NCBI GenBank assembly: GCA_009667805.1
Contig: CM019063.1
Coordinates: 189,592,661 to 189,656,660, forward strand
Length of the DNA: 64,000 nt
Direction of reading: 5' to 3'
From: Leptobrachium leishanense
Taxonomy: Eukaryota > Chordata > Amphibia > Anura > Megophryidae
Shown here: positions 35,715-47,305 of the stretch, piece by piece
How the letters are laid out: the number at the start of each line of letters is the position of its first letter
Numbering within the stretch: the stretch's first letter is position 1
Translations under genes and position numbers: made by a program
Notes under the pieces: model-generated
Seen by the model: the letters and a program-made list of their open reading frames with translations, nothing else
What the model was told of the DNA's origin: nothing
Database searches by the model: none

Positions 35715-36596
35715 CAGGGTTATTCAAAGAGATTTGAAAAGTCACCGCACGTTCGGGGGCTTTTCTTCCCCGCACTTCGGGGCGATTCGGCGATTCTAGT
35801 TTGCGACCCTGCGGTGTATTCAGCAAGCACCGCTGGGCCCCCCGTAGTGCAGGGAAAACTCGCAGCAAACACAGTGAACACTCCCTGCAAACCCGCCGAA
35901 CACTCACCGAAACCCGCAGAAACTGCTGGAATAACCCCGCCGAACACGCCGGAGAAACCCGACTAGCCGCCGATCACAGCGCAGAGCAGCCCCCGGAAAA
36001 AGCCGATACGCAGAAGAACGAGGTAAAAAAAAACTGTTTGCTTGAAAATTTGAATTTTGAAACGCTGTTTGCAAAAAAACTAATGAACGAAAACGTCTGA
36101 AATTTACATATAGAGATCCAATGAATGATAATAAAAAAGTCTGTTACAGAAAAAAGAAAAAAACAATTTAAACAAAAACAGAAAAAAAATTTGCAAAAAA
36201 ATTCAAAAAAATGCATAAAAGATCTTAAAAAATATATGAATAAAGACACTTTTTACTGCAGAATATAATAATAATAAACGGTTTATTATATATTGAATCA
36301 AAACGGGAAGATTTTTAACATTGAAGCCTATGGGATTCTCCTGAATAAACCTGTCGAATGAACCCACCGAACAGCAGTGCATTTCGGCAACTTTTCACTG
36401 CTGTTTTGTGTTCTCTGAATATACGAAGCATTGCTTCTCAATCTCTATGGGGGAGTTCACTGCCCTCGAACAGGCACCGTACGTGCAGGCAGTTCGCCAA
36501 CATTTGGTGAACTGCCTGCTCTCTTAATAGCTGAATGGCCAGGAAAGGTAGCCGTATGCTGAATTTCAATATCCCAGCTCTCTTTGAATAACCCTG
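35715..36596. mobile_element. MITE, CAGGGTTATTC family, 882 bp
   Basis: CAGGGTTATTCAAAGAG at the left and CTCTTTGAATAACCCTG at the right are perfect 17-bp termini. The flanks are TTA (35712-35714) and ATA (36597-36599), compatible with a 3-bp TWA target. The interior has the TTTATTATATATTGAATCAA and AACATTGAAGCCTATGGGAT core. The left arm is CG-rich (CGGGGGCTTTTCTTCCCCGC). Confidence 0.9.
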
Positions 36597-36599
36597 ATA

Positions 36600-37205
36600 G
36601 TATTCAATCCAGCTGTGCTTTACATATAACACACAAAAAAAAGTTCAAGTGCAGAAGAACATATCATGCTTTCCGTGATATATATGTAAAATAATAGATA
36701 AATAATACTTCTCTTTCGATAATAATGGACTTTCCACTTCGACAACCATCTCCCTATAAAACACAAACAACATAAAAACACAATTGTACAGTTTTCTCAG
36801 AATGATGAAAATGGTGGTGCTCTGTCTTGAGTAACACACTCACATAACGCACTCACATATCATAGAGCCATAACAATTTCAACTCTAGGTAAAAGCTCTT
36901 CTGGCCAAATAGAGGGCGGGCGTAACCCATTTTTTCTGGATGCAGCAACTTAACTCCTTCTTCACTACCATACACTTTTTGTTGAAAAAAATATTATCAG
37001 AACAATTATTTCAAACATGGAATGTGAAGATAATAATTATAAAGTAAAATATAAATTTTGCACAGAAATTAATGTTCTAAAATAGTTAAAAAATGAAAAT
37101 AACTTACAGATGTTCAATTTTATTTTATTACTTAATTTGTTTATCCTTTACAGAACTGTTGCTGGAATGAAAGATTATGAACTCTAGATGGTGTTCCCTA
37201 TGTCA
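36600..37205. other. No recognisable feature
   Basis: AT-rich sequence without a supported feature. Confidence 0.45.
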
Positions 37206-37208
37206 CAC

Positions 37209-37495
37209 AAGGGGTTATTCTGAAAGCACAGAAATTTAAGTGCAATTTTGGTGCTTTGTAATTCGGTGCATTCTATTTCACCGACCTTGTGGTGAATTCA
37301 TTAGTCAGCACAGGATCACTGAAGTGCGCCGAAGATGGAGTCGCAGAAGACTGCCAAACTGACTGCTGAACTGCAAACCCCCCCCAAAAAACGGAATTGT
37401 GCTATTTTTCTAATAGGTGTTTAAATCAAATAAAATGTGTAATAAAAAAAGGTCCTTTAAAAAAATAATAAAAAAGTCTGTTACAGAACACAAAT
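37209..37495. mobile_element. MITE fragment, CAGGGTTATTC family
   Basis: The left end GGGGTTATTCTGAAAGCAC is followed by GTTCGG-less but otherwise typical text (TTCGGTGCATTCTATTTC) and the T-rich core with AAAGTCTGTTACAG. The right end is missing. Confidence 0.6.
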
Positions 37496-38159
37496 TTTTT
37501 TTGGTGCATATCTGCCGAGGCCCCACTCTGAACCAATAATCCTGTCTCTGGATGCATGCAGCAGCAAGCATTCTATAGATGACAGCCAAGGACTGGTTGC
37601 TGCATGTGGCCAAACCCTGCTATTATCAACTAAAAAACATTGCCCAGATCTGCCCCTTTCGACGAGCGTAATTGGAGAGCGGAAGGAACGTCCGTGAGAG
37701 TGGACGTTCCTTCCACTCGACGCCCGTCTGGCCACCTCGCTGAGCGCACTCAGTGTGCTCAGTGATGCAAAGTGCGATCTCCTATGGAGAATAGGGATGA
37801 GCTGTTCGGTTCGATCAGTTCGGAGTTCGATTTGAACTTTGGCTGTTCGCAAGTTCGCGAACTTCAAACTTTTTTGGCGTGTTCGGTTCGAGTTCGCAAA
37901 AAAAAATCTGAAAAAAGTATAAAAAATGCTTTACTCTTTACTGCAGAATATTATAAGCAACGGTTTATTAGATATTGAATTAAAAACTAATGTGTACGTG
38001 CAAATATTCTCACCTCTAAATGACCTGCGTTTTCAAACGGCATAAACAACATGTGTTTTTAGTCTGGTCTAATCAATTTGATACATTGTATCTACTATAC
38101 TGAGGGTGTGGTGTCTGCTTCTGAGAAGTGTTAATTTCTCTACTTAATCTTCTTCTAAT

Positions 38160-38770
38160 ATGCTGCATTTCACTGCTGTGTGCTCAGCTCATTTTTACCG
38201 CTTTCGCTCATCATGTTTAAATGCGATTTAAAGCCACATTTTATTAAATAACCCAGACATATTAGATATCGTTCTTTCCGGAAGACTCCGCAGATTCATA
38301 ATATATCATTTTTATATGTATACCTCATGTCCTGCCTGTATATTATGACAAAAAATGCAATAAAAATTGAATTTTTAATCATCTGCAGTGTGTAAAGTGT
38401 TTTTTTTTCACATTTTAGCACATGAGCGTTTGCGGTTATGTTTTCTATGGGGTGCGCTTATACAAAATTTAGAAATGGGGATTTGTTACATTTTGTGGTG
38501 GGAATTACGTGGTTTATAGCAAACGCACCCCATAGAAAAAAATCATTAGTGCATCATAGTTCACATTATAATTGAAATGTGAACAATATTGTTGCATTAA
38601 TAAAAATAACACACAAAAAAATACATGTTTTCTTTTCTTTTTTTCTTACTTTATACCTGGTCATGTTGGGTATCATTCGAAAGGCCAAGCTCAGGCCTTT
38701 TGATTGACACCCTCCATGACCCCCTAGCTGCCTGGAGATTTCAGGGTTCAAATGAACCCCCTATCTCCAC
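38160..38770 (+). repeat. Dispersed repeat, copy 2
   Basis: It has the same motif order as 17616-18035: a CTCAGCTCATTTTTACC block, TTTAAATGCGATTTAAAGCC, AATAACCCAGACAT, then GTATCATTCGAAAGG and GGCCTTTTGATTG as an inverted pair. It runs directly into the minisatellite at 38771. Confidence 0.6.
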
Positions 38771-39232
38771 CAGGGGATTGGCCTGGGCAATATATATATA
38801 CGCATGATGTGAGCTGGCCTGGGCCTGGGCAATATATATACACATGATGTGAGCTGGCCTGGGACTGGGCAATATATATACGCATGATGTGAGCTGGCCT
38901 GGGCCTGGGCAATATATATACGCATGATGTGAGCTGGCCTGGCCCTGGGCAATATATATATACGCATGATGTGAGCTGGCCTGGGCAATATATATATATA
39001 CGCATGATGTGAGCTGGCCTGGGCCTGGGCCATATATATACGCATGATGTGAGCTGGCATGGACAATATATATATATATGCATGATGGCGCATCTGTGAC
39101 TGTCTGTGAGATTGATGTGGGCTGGCCTGGGCAATATATATATACTCATGATGTGAGCTAGCCTGGGCAATATATATATACGCATGATGTGAGCTGGCCT
39201 AGGCAATATATATATATATACGCATGATGAAA
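38771..39232 (-). repeat. AT-rich minisatellite, about 35-bp unit
   Basis: Plus-strand units read GATGTGAGCTGGCCTGGGCA, then ATATATATACGCAT. Read on the minus strand, the unit is CCCAGGCCAGCTCACATCAT, then GCGTATATATATTG. This shares the AGCTCACA...ATATATATTGCCC core with the array at 3385-3862. The minus-strand ORFs are artefacts. Confidence 0.9.
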
Positions 39233-39479
39233 ATTTGCAAAGGATAAGGCACGCAAAGTGAAATTTTGATGTGTCTGAAATTGAAACTTACGTGACAACT
39301 CTTATTTTTTTTTTCGTTAATTTATATTGGTTCAATACAGTTAATTTTAATTTGTTTAATAGAGTTAATTTAAAATGGTTTAATACGGTTTATTTATATT
39401 TATTTTACCTTTACTATTGGTGCTTTTCAAACTTTATTCTTAAATAAAAAGAAATTTAGCAGTTTCATGTTGTGTGTTT

Positions 39480-39545
39480 TTTTTTTTGGGGGGGTGCAAG
39501 TAGCTGGTCTTGCCTAGGGCGCAAAATAGTCTAGCACCGGCCCTG
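39480..39545 (-). repeat. Repeat terminus near the minisatellite
   Basis: Read on the minus strand it gives GGGCCGGTGCTAGACTATTT, then TGCGCCCTAGGCAAGACC. It is comparable to the GGGCCCCGGTGCAAGAATCC text beside the array at 3.3 kb. Confidence 0.35.
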
Positions 39546-39835
39546 ACCGCATGGTCCACCCCTGCACTCTTCCACAATACCACAGAGGGGTTACTGTATG
39601 AATGCACTTGCTGGCCTGGCACCAAAAGCACAATATCTGGGTGAACTGACGCCTTTACCAGATTCATATCTTTTTAATATAGGACCGCATGGTCCACCCC
39701 TGCACTCTTCCACAATACCACAGAGGGGTTACTGTATGATGGCACTTGCTGGCCTGGCACCAAAGGCACAATATCTGGGTGCACTGCCACTGACGCCTGT
39801 ACCAGATTCATATCCTCAGAGGGGTTACGGTGTGA
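39545..39835 (+). repeat. Tandem duplication, about 138 bp
   Basis: GACCGCATGGTCCACCCCTG starts at about 39545 and again at about 39683. Both copies continue through CTCTTCCACAATACCACAGA and CTTGCTGGCCTGGCACCAAA. A third partial copy (CAGAGGGGTTACGGTGTGAC) follows. Confidence 0.85.
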
Positions 39836-40639
39836 CGGCACTGTTGCCGACGCTAAAAGCCCAATTTTAAAGCACCTATTGTTACTTTCATCCAAAGCCT
39901 GCATAAGTTTCACCATAATTTAGCCAAAAAATCACTAAACTTTTTCTGCGCGTCCTAAAATGTATTTTCATACAGGCTGCCGCCCCAAGCAGTTGTTTAT
40001 GAATAGATTAAAGGAAAAGCATTTACCGTCATTTGAAATGTCATTTTTTGGTTTTTACATATTTCTATACATCTTAGAAATCCGCCACTTCACGGGCAGG
40101 TTATGGGGACCTCCTAGGCATGATATTTGAAGGAATTTTTCGTTTTTATTTTTAACCCTTATTTCATGGAAAACTCACTGTCCCTTTAAAAACGTTTTTT
40201 TTTTACTTTTTGTCCTTGTTTCCTGTCCCCCAGGGCACTACCCGGACCCCCATACACCTTTTATGGCAAATATCTAGCATATATGCCCTATTGGAGGGCA
40301 CTCTAAAAATCGAATTCTGAGTCCCATTGACTTGTATTGAGTTCGAGTTCGAACATTTGGAAAGTTCGAGTTCGATTGCGAACCGAACTCGGGGGTGTTC
40401 GGCTCATCACTAATGGAGAATCACACTTTGCAGCTCCGTCAATGCACGTTCTAGCGCTTTGACGATGAGGCTTGGATAAGGGACGCATGTTGCGCGAGCA
40501 TTTTGTGCGCGCGCACAAGCATGCACAAGCATGTGACCGGCCGTGTTGCAGCGTCACAACGCTGCAACGGACGCCGGTAAGCATGTCAGTACAGGTGTGC
40601 ATAACGCGCTCGTCTGATACCAGCCTTCTGAAGCAAGAT

Positions 40640-41432
40640 ACTGGTTGCAAAGATGCAAAGGTGCTGGTTCATGTGCTTATTATATCACAACATTATTATT
40701 GTAATTCACTCCTTATTGGCCTCCCAAACATCCGCATTGGCCCTTTTGCAATCTGTAATGAATGCAGGTGTCAGGTTTATTTTTCTCACCCAACAGTTCT
40801 CGATTACCTCCCCCCTCTGCCGGTCCCTCCATTCTCTTCCTGTACATTTCAGAATACAGTTTAAAATACTGATGCTCACATTCCAATCACTTCATAATGC
40901 AACCACTGCCTTACATGTCTTCGTTACTCTGAAAGCATGTCCCTTATAGACCACTCTAGTCAGCAGGCGACCTCTGCCTGTCCTCTATCTGAACCCGCAC
41001 TGCCAATTCTCACCTCAAGGACTTCTCAAGAGAAGGTCCAGTTCTATGGAATTATCTACCTTGCCCTATCAGACTCTCATTGGATCTTCGTCCTTCAAGA
41101 AATGCCTAAAAACCCAACTTTTCAGATTAGTATACCACATCACTGATGTAACTCATCCCTCTCCTCACTTACCGCCACATCATGATAGGTGCCACTTCCA
41201 TGGCCTCCACCATTCCTGTACTATTGGCACTAGTGATCCTGAACCAATAAAACTCCTCTTGTCTTCCTCCAACCCAATCTCTCTACGTTGTAAACTCATA
41301 CGAGCAGGGCCACCTAAACATCTTTTCTCCGTTCCAATGTTTCTTTATATGTATCTCGTTCTCTTTGGTTGAATGTAAAGCTCTGCAGACACTGTTGGCG
41401 CTATATAAATGATGATGATAATAATAATAATG
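40640..41432 (+). pseudogene. L2-type LINE ORF2 C-terminus and 3' tail
   Basis: Three overlapping frames carry the recognisable C-terminal stretch of an L2/CR1-type reverse transcriptase. The motifs are YYCNSLLIGLP (40690 region), an SLHSLPVHFRIQFKILMLTF block and SFKKCLKTQLFRLVYH near 41095. At least two frameshifts separate them. The 3' end has CTGCAGACACTGTTGGCGCT, then ATATAAATGATGATGATAAT with (AAT)n, the usual L2-style simple tail. It is a dead, 5'-truncated copy. Confidence 0.8.
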
Positions 41433-44256
41433 TGCAGCACCATTCCATCATTCTGTGTAGCAGGCATTGGGTTACTTGCCTTCTAAAGAACGCAAGTTCC
41501 AAGAAATATGGATTTTACCAATGCTGCATAAGAAGCTGCAGGGACTTTCAAATTTCAGAAACCATGAGCTGAAGAGGAGGAACGGGCTGGCGCAGAGGGA
41601 GAAAAGGTGCGTCACTACATAATAAATTAAAAAAAACTATAAAAAATTGGGAAGATGCTGTCAGCATCACCTTCCCAACTATTTAAAGGGGAATGGGGGG
41701 GATTTGTTTTAGTAGACTTTTCCTTTAAGGTGGTGTATAGGATCAAGAACAATTGAGGATATACAGCTAAAAGAAGAATTAGGGTTCATTTCACTTTCCT
41801 TCAAAATGTTACTTACATTAAATTAGAATGATTACATTAGATTAGAATAGATTACACGACTCTTATATCACCAGCCTATTAACAGACTGACCTAACCTAA
41901 GACCAACCTGATGAAATGGACTTACCAGCCTGATGAGCCCATGATGCAGTGATAAAAACCTGTGTGGGTCACTGCATGAAGGACAGGAAAGTCAAACATC
42001 CCAGTCATGGCAGTGACTTGTACGCTAGAGTCTAATTTTTCAATAAAATATCAGTTTTTATTTCTACGGAGTTCTGGTGAAGATTGAGTATTACTGATTT
42101 TATACCACCATTTTTTCATGCTGTGATCCAACATCACTGGGAGAAAGACCGCTGGGGCTGGACACTCGCCGAAAGAAGTGTCATATGTGAGATTATAGAG
42201 CCAAATACAGAAAGGGCTCCAACACCGGTGAGCACATTACCATATTGCTATAAAAGTGCTCACTGTTACTGACAATACTACACTATGGTAGTTCCTGTTT
42301 CATCTTTTTGTCTTTGAGGCATACCAGTGAAAGAAGGGAATTGTCACCCTCTATGTGACCGTGTGCTTGTATTACCTGAGCCAGGTTATAATGTGGCTCA
42401 GGAAAATGTGAGTTTGATGGTTAAAGAGAGACTTTAATACCATATATATATATTTGCTTTAGTCTTGCGGCGTTGCACTTCTCTCTATTTTTTATATTTT
42501 TTTGACGTTACTGATCAAGCAATTACATCCTGGAACCAGAATAACAAGCATGATATATTCAATCACCGTTTGATATCTTCATGATTCCGTCTGCATGTAA
42601 CACGTGTACGGCCACTTTTATATTGTGTCATGTGTTTGGTTGGACACTAACCACAGCTTTATTTTATTTTCACATATCTTTTGCCCCACATTGTACATTT
42701 TGTTCTTTATTGTATTGGTGTACTTTTGGTTGAGGTTTTGTAGATATTCTGTACCATATCAGCAGCATATTACCATTATATATTTTGTATATGTAAAATT
42801 AGCACTAAACTGGAGTGCCGTATATACATCACTAATAGCTGGGGTACTCTGGAGAGAAAGCATCAAGCTGGGATGGTCAGATACAAAGCAGAAGGTCACT
42901 AGGTAGGCAACAGCCAGGTTAATCTGATATACAAAGCCAGGTAGATCATGCAGGAAAATGCATGTATTTCTGGTTACTATTTGGTCATGGTGGAAAACTA
43001 GAGCCAGTGAATCTAGTGGAGTTCAGCGACACAACTTGCAAGTAATGTAAAACTGAATAGGCTGGATACATGTCCTGTGAAACACAAGTTAGGGAACCTG
43101 GTTGATAAAAGCTTGATCAAAGATTCAATACCCATCAGGTCCCTAAAAGTGGAGGGCTTAGTGTGAACCCTGACACATAGACTCAGTCCCATGACAAACA
43201 TCCTTAAGCACCTCAACCCCAATGTTTATATAGCTGTGTTGTATTACTATGCTGCACTTTGATCAAATTTGCAACATATCATTGATGAAAACAGGTGCAT
43301 TTTATCCGGAGAGAGAAGAATAGGCTTGTAGGGACAAGCATTAGTTGAAATCCCAAATCTCATGAAGTGACCCTGTGTTCTTGCATGTTTTGTTTAGTGG
43401 GTATCTGTACCATAAATATCAAACACCCCGTCTCTAGTCTTTATATTGGCCTGATCAGTTAGAAATAGAAAAATATTAGAAAATAAAAAAGACACATTCT
43501 AGGTAGCACTTGTCTTTTGAACGAAACGAAACATGCTTTATATAAAAATGATGCCATGTTGTGCATATTTTACAAACCAACCACAATGATGATCTGCAAA
43601 GCTGACATTGTGATTACAATAAATGTCACATCAAAGAATGTCTTAATTTTACAGAAATGAATTGCCAAGAAAAAGGCAAAAGCCACAAAAGGAAAAAATA
43701 TTCAGAATTCTGGCCAAGGGTCAGCAATTCAAAATCAAGGTTAAAGGAATTCTAAGGGTGAGACACAGGAAGTAATCAGCAGAAATTCAATACACAGCTG
43801 AATTTACAACAGAATATCAAAGGCAAGACAGGATATTGTAACTAAAACTCAAGTAACTACACAAGGGTGAAGGAATCTACGAGATATGGATGTTCTTCAT
43901 CCAGTTAAAGTTGAAGGCAAATCTGACAGGTAATTTCTTCAGGAAGTGGCCAGAAAAACGGAGGCAAGATTTACCATACCACGAAGTGCAAATATGAAGT
44001 GCTACCGCACCAAAATATATTGCTGTTAGTTTCTAGTATTGTGTAGAGTAGAGTGCATGTACATCATTCATAAGAATTGATGCATGATGCAGCTGATGTA
44101 AAAATCATGGCCCCTGGCACGACCTTGTGCTCCATTTAAATCCACCAATGTTTTTTGAAAAAAATATTAGCTGATTCAGTGATAAAATTCGGCCCGAGCC
44201 AATGATAAAACTCACAGTTTAGCAAGAACATCAGGCCGTTACAAAGCACCAAACAC
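41433..44256. other. No recognisable gene
   Basis: This is mostly AT-rich sequence. ORFs at 42084-42272, 42604-42906 and 43013-43222 have no recognisable motif. Nothing is assigned. Confidence 0.4.
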
Positions 44257-44259
44257 AGA

Positions 44260-44439
44260 CAGGGTTATTCAGAGAGCGTGAAAAGCAGGAGAATTACTGG
44301 AGAATGAAAAATTCTAGGTCAAAATAGCCAATTTGGAAAGTGAGATGAAAGGGAGAATTTTTCTGGTTTGGTTATTTTGACCTAGAATTTTTCATTCTCC
44401 AGTCATTCTCCTGCTTTTCAGGCTCTCTGAATAACCCTG
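44260..44439. mobile_element. Short palindromic MITE, CAGGGTTATTC termini, AGA TSD
   Basis: The element is 180 bp, nearly one long inverted repeat (CAGGGTTATTCAGAGAGC left; GGCTCTCTGAATAACCCTG right; AGAATTTTTC and GACCTAGAATTTTTCATTCT inside). The flanks AGA (44257-44259 and 44440-44442) are identical. The interior differs from that of the longer members. Confidence 0.85.
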
Positions 44440-44740
44440 AGAGTATAAATACATGGGCAAGAAAGCTTTCTCCGTTTCTCACTGTCCTACTGTAAATCCT
44501 GGACCTGTGGCTTTCAGAAGGAAACCCCAAAAATGCACGTCAGACTCTGAAGTATTGAAGAAGCGCATCTTACAGTAGACATGTGTTTACTGTAACGCAC
44601 GCACGTCTTACTGTCAGTTCCAGACATCCATGATCTGTAATGTACTTCATATACAGTGGCAAGAAAAAGTATGTGAACCCTTTGGGATTCCGTGGAGTTT
44701 TGCATGAATTGGTCATAAAATGTGCTCTGATCTTCATCTA

Positions 44741-46356
44741 CAGTTGTGTTCAAAATTATTCAACCCCCACTGAAATTGAGTGTTTTGGCCAGTTTGACAT
44801 TGATTTTGATCATTCAGTCATCTTGCTTACAATTAAATCAAAGAGGCACGTGTAGGTCAGACAAATATAACATAACATTTATAATGAAATAACCACAAAT
44901 GTGTTTTCTGTGCTCACATCATTATCAGTTTTATTCAACCCCCAAGTGACATTCAATCCTAGTACTTAGTACAACATCCTTTTACAGTTATAACAGCTTT
45001 TAAACGTGAAGCATAGCTTGACACAAGTGTCTTGCAGCGATCTACGGGTATCTTCGCCCATTCGTCATGGGCCAAAGCCTCCAGTTCAGTCACATTCTTA
45101 GGCCTGCGCACTGCAACTGCTTTCTTTAAGTCCCACCAGAGGTTTTCAATCGGATTTAAGTCAGGTGACTGCGATGGCCACTCCAAAATGTTCCAGCCTT
45201 TAATCTGCAACCATGCTCTAGTGGACTTGGAGATATGCTTGGGATCATTGTCCTGTTGAAAGGTCCAACGTCTCCCAAGCCTCAGGTTTGTGACGGACTG
45301 CATCACATTGTCATCCAATATCTCCTGGTACTGAAGAGAATTCATGGTACCTTGCACACGCTGAAGCTTCCCTGTACCTGCAGAAGCAAAACAGCCCCAA
45401 AGCATGATTGACCCCCGCCATGCTTCACAGTAGGCAAGGTGTTCTTTTCTTCATAGGCCTTGCTCTTCCTCCTCCAAACATAGCGTTGATCCATGGGCCC
45501 AAACAGTTCTAATTTTGTTTCATCAGTCCACAGAACACTATCCCAAAACTTCTGTGGTTTGTCCACATGACTTTTGGCATACTGCAGTCGACTCTTCTTA
45601 TTCTTTGGAGACAGAAAGGGGGTGCGCCTGGGAGTTCTGGCATGGAGGCCTTCATTACACAGTGTGCGCCGTATTGTCTGAGCTGAAACTTCAGTACCCA
45701 CATCTGACAAATCTTTTCTCAGTTCCTCAGCAGTCGCACGGGGACTTTTCTCCACTCTACGCTTCAGGTAGCGCACAGCAGTCGAAATCAGCATCTTCTT
45801 TCTGCCACGACCAGGTAGCGTTTCAACAGTGCCCTTTGCCTTGAATTTGCGAATGATGCTTCCTATGGTCTCTCTTGGTATGTTTAACATCTTTGCAATC
45901 TTCTTATAGCCATTGCCCTTCCTGTGAAGAGTAATCACCTCTTCTCTTGTCTTCCTGGACCATTCTCTTGACTTCACCATGTTTGTAACCACACCAGTAA
46001 ATGTCTAGAAGGAGCTGAGTATCACAGTCATTTTAAAGCTGCCTACTTGGTGCTTATTATGCTTTATTGCTGCTCCGTGACATCCACAGGTGTTTTCAAT
46101 ACCTGATTGAAAACACTTGAATGAACCTCTGTTCTTCAGAGTGGTAGTCTTTAAGGGGTTGAATAATTGTGTCAATGAAGAATTCACAAAAGAAACATTT
46201 ACTACTGTATTACAAAACCAATTGATGTCATTTTAGTTGCATATGGTTCTTTAAAAAGTCCTTGTAGGATTTCATTCTGAATACAATTACAAATGTACAC
46301 TAAATTCCCTAAAATCCTTTACAGCATTGGGGGTTGAATAATTTTGAACACAACTG
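44741..46356 (-). mobile_element. Tc1-like transposon C, nested in D
   Basis: The termini CAGTTGTGTTCAAAATTATT (continuing CAACCCCCA) and TGGGGGTTGAATAATTTTGA (continuing ACACAACTG) are flanked by TA (44739-44740, 46357-46358). Inner copies of TTATTCAACCCCCA occur near 44930 and, inverted, near 46155, so it is an IR/DR element. Removing it rejoins the left arm of D. The transposase is on the minus strand. Confidence 0.93.
44959..45992 (-). pseudogene. Tc1 transposase with one frameshift (element C)
   Basis: From the ATG at 45992 the frame encodes the helix-turn-helix region (ITLHRKGNGYKKIAKMLNIP and GRGRKK), then the catalytic domain with the first Asp in VLWTDETKLELFG. Just after VKHGGG, near 45400, the frame shifts. 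The remaining 148 codons continue in another frame to the stop at 44959. That part holds the second Asp (QQDNDPKHISK) and the Glu ([12 protein letters not shown]), spaced as DD34E. All catalytic residues are preserved, so a single small indel seems to be the main lesion. Confidence 0.9.
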
Positions 46357-46511
46357 TAAGTCACAACAATTTGAAAAACACAGTCTGCTTAAAATAATTG
46401 TAGCGCTGTGTTTAAAAAAAAGACTGTTCTACTGCATTTACTTGCAATGGCCACCAGAGGGAGACAGAGATCATGCTAAGATTATGCTGGACAAACACAG
46501 AAAACATTGGG

Positions 46512-46530
46512 ACTACATTTCCCGGCATGC
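46512..46530 (+). promoter_or_regulatory. Possible ZNF143/THAP11-type site in U3
   Basis: ACTACATTTCCCGGCATGC closely resembles the ACTACAATTCCCAGAATGC type of motif bound by vertebrate ZNF143/THAP11. The same 19-mer occurs inverted in the solo LTR at 54925-54943. The match is by eye, and function is inferred. Confidence 0.5.
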
Positions 46531-47174
46531 TTTGGGGGCAGACACAAGAAGTGGGTGGGACACAGACACTTACATCCTGAGCCTCGTGGAGAGAGCTGGC
46601 AGAGTGCGCCAGGGAGTGAGAGGAGCAAGACACAGTGCTGCAGAACGTGACATTGACCAGGCCGGAGCGCAGCTGGGGCCTGACAGAGCTAAAGACCGGG
46701 TTATTCAGCTTTACCAGAGGAATACCCAGAGATTCACAGGACTACCCGCGCTGATATTGAGGAAGCCGGAAGACCCTGAGTGAGGAGTACCGCAGATCGA
46801 TTGGACAGGGAGAGCAGGCGGTGAACTGGATATCTTACGGCAGCCACAGAAAGCCAGACAGCGGATCCAGTAACCAGGAGAACCCCAGTCAACATCGAGC
46901 GGAGAGACATCCTGGGTCGAGCGGAGCATCAAGTATCTGGCGGATTGGGTGAGAGGCCTTCCAGGCCGTTGTGTAAATAAAGCACGCTGCTGTTTGTTTC
47001 CAAAACCCACAGGGCCCCAACTTGACTAGTCGAAGATACCTCATAAGCAATTCTCTGGCCAGTTGAATATTGTACCCGGGTACCACAACACACACACACA
47101 CGTACATTCTGGGACATAATCTGTGCGGGACTCACTCCCCAAACACAAAAGGGGGTTAAAGATTTATTTTTATT

Positions 47175-47305
47175 TCTTTTCCGCTGCGCGTTTCTCGAAT
47201 TACGAAGCATTGTATTTTCTTTTTTTCCGCTGCGCGTTCCTCGAATTACGAAGCATCGTATTTCTTTTCCGCTGCGCGTTTTCCGCATTACGAAGTACTG
47301 TAAAT
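47175..47305 (+). repeat. About 44-bp tandem repeat inside the LTR
   Basis: TTTTCCGCTGCGCGTT recurs with CCGCTGCGCG starting at 47181, 47227 and 47269. Each copy is followed by a TTACGAAG block. The inverted solo LTR at 54111 has only one TTACGAAG-type block and no CCGCTGCGCG, so the array was gained in one subfamily or lost in the other. Confidence 0.85.

Larger units (their letters stand above)
37792..40412. mobile_element. hAT-like element with perfect 8-bp TSD
   Basis: It begins TAGGGATGAGCTGTTCGG and ends GGCTCATCACTA, and is flanked by ATGGAGAA at 37784-37791 and 40413-40420. The first 190 bases and the last 420 bases (GAGTTCGAGTTCGAAC and so on) look like the element proper. The middle, about 37985-39950, holds other repeats and a minisatellite and is probably later insertion. 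No hAT transposase is visible. Confidence 0.85.
37640..40625. mobile_element. CpG-rich MITE split by a hAT-like element
   Basis: The left part (37655-37783) contains GGAAGGAACGTCCGTGAGAG and TGGACGTTCCTTCCACTC. It is inverted relative to the MITE at 59212-59515, which has the same block. The right part ends CGTCTGATACCAGCC (40611-40625), close to the family terminus. The left terminus is too worn to place. The hAT-like element at 37792-40412 sits inside with its TSD, so this MITE is older. Confidence 0.6.

Noticed and set aside
38748..39206. 152- and 110-codon minus-strand ORFs
   Set aside because: Explained by the 35-bp minisatellite.
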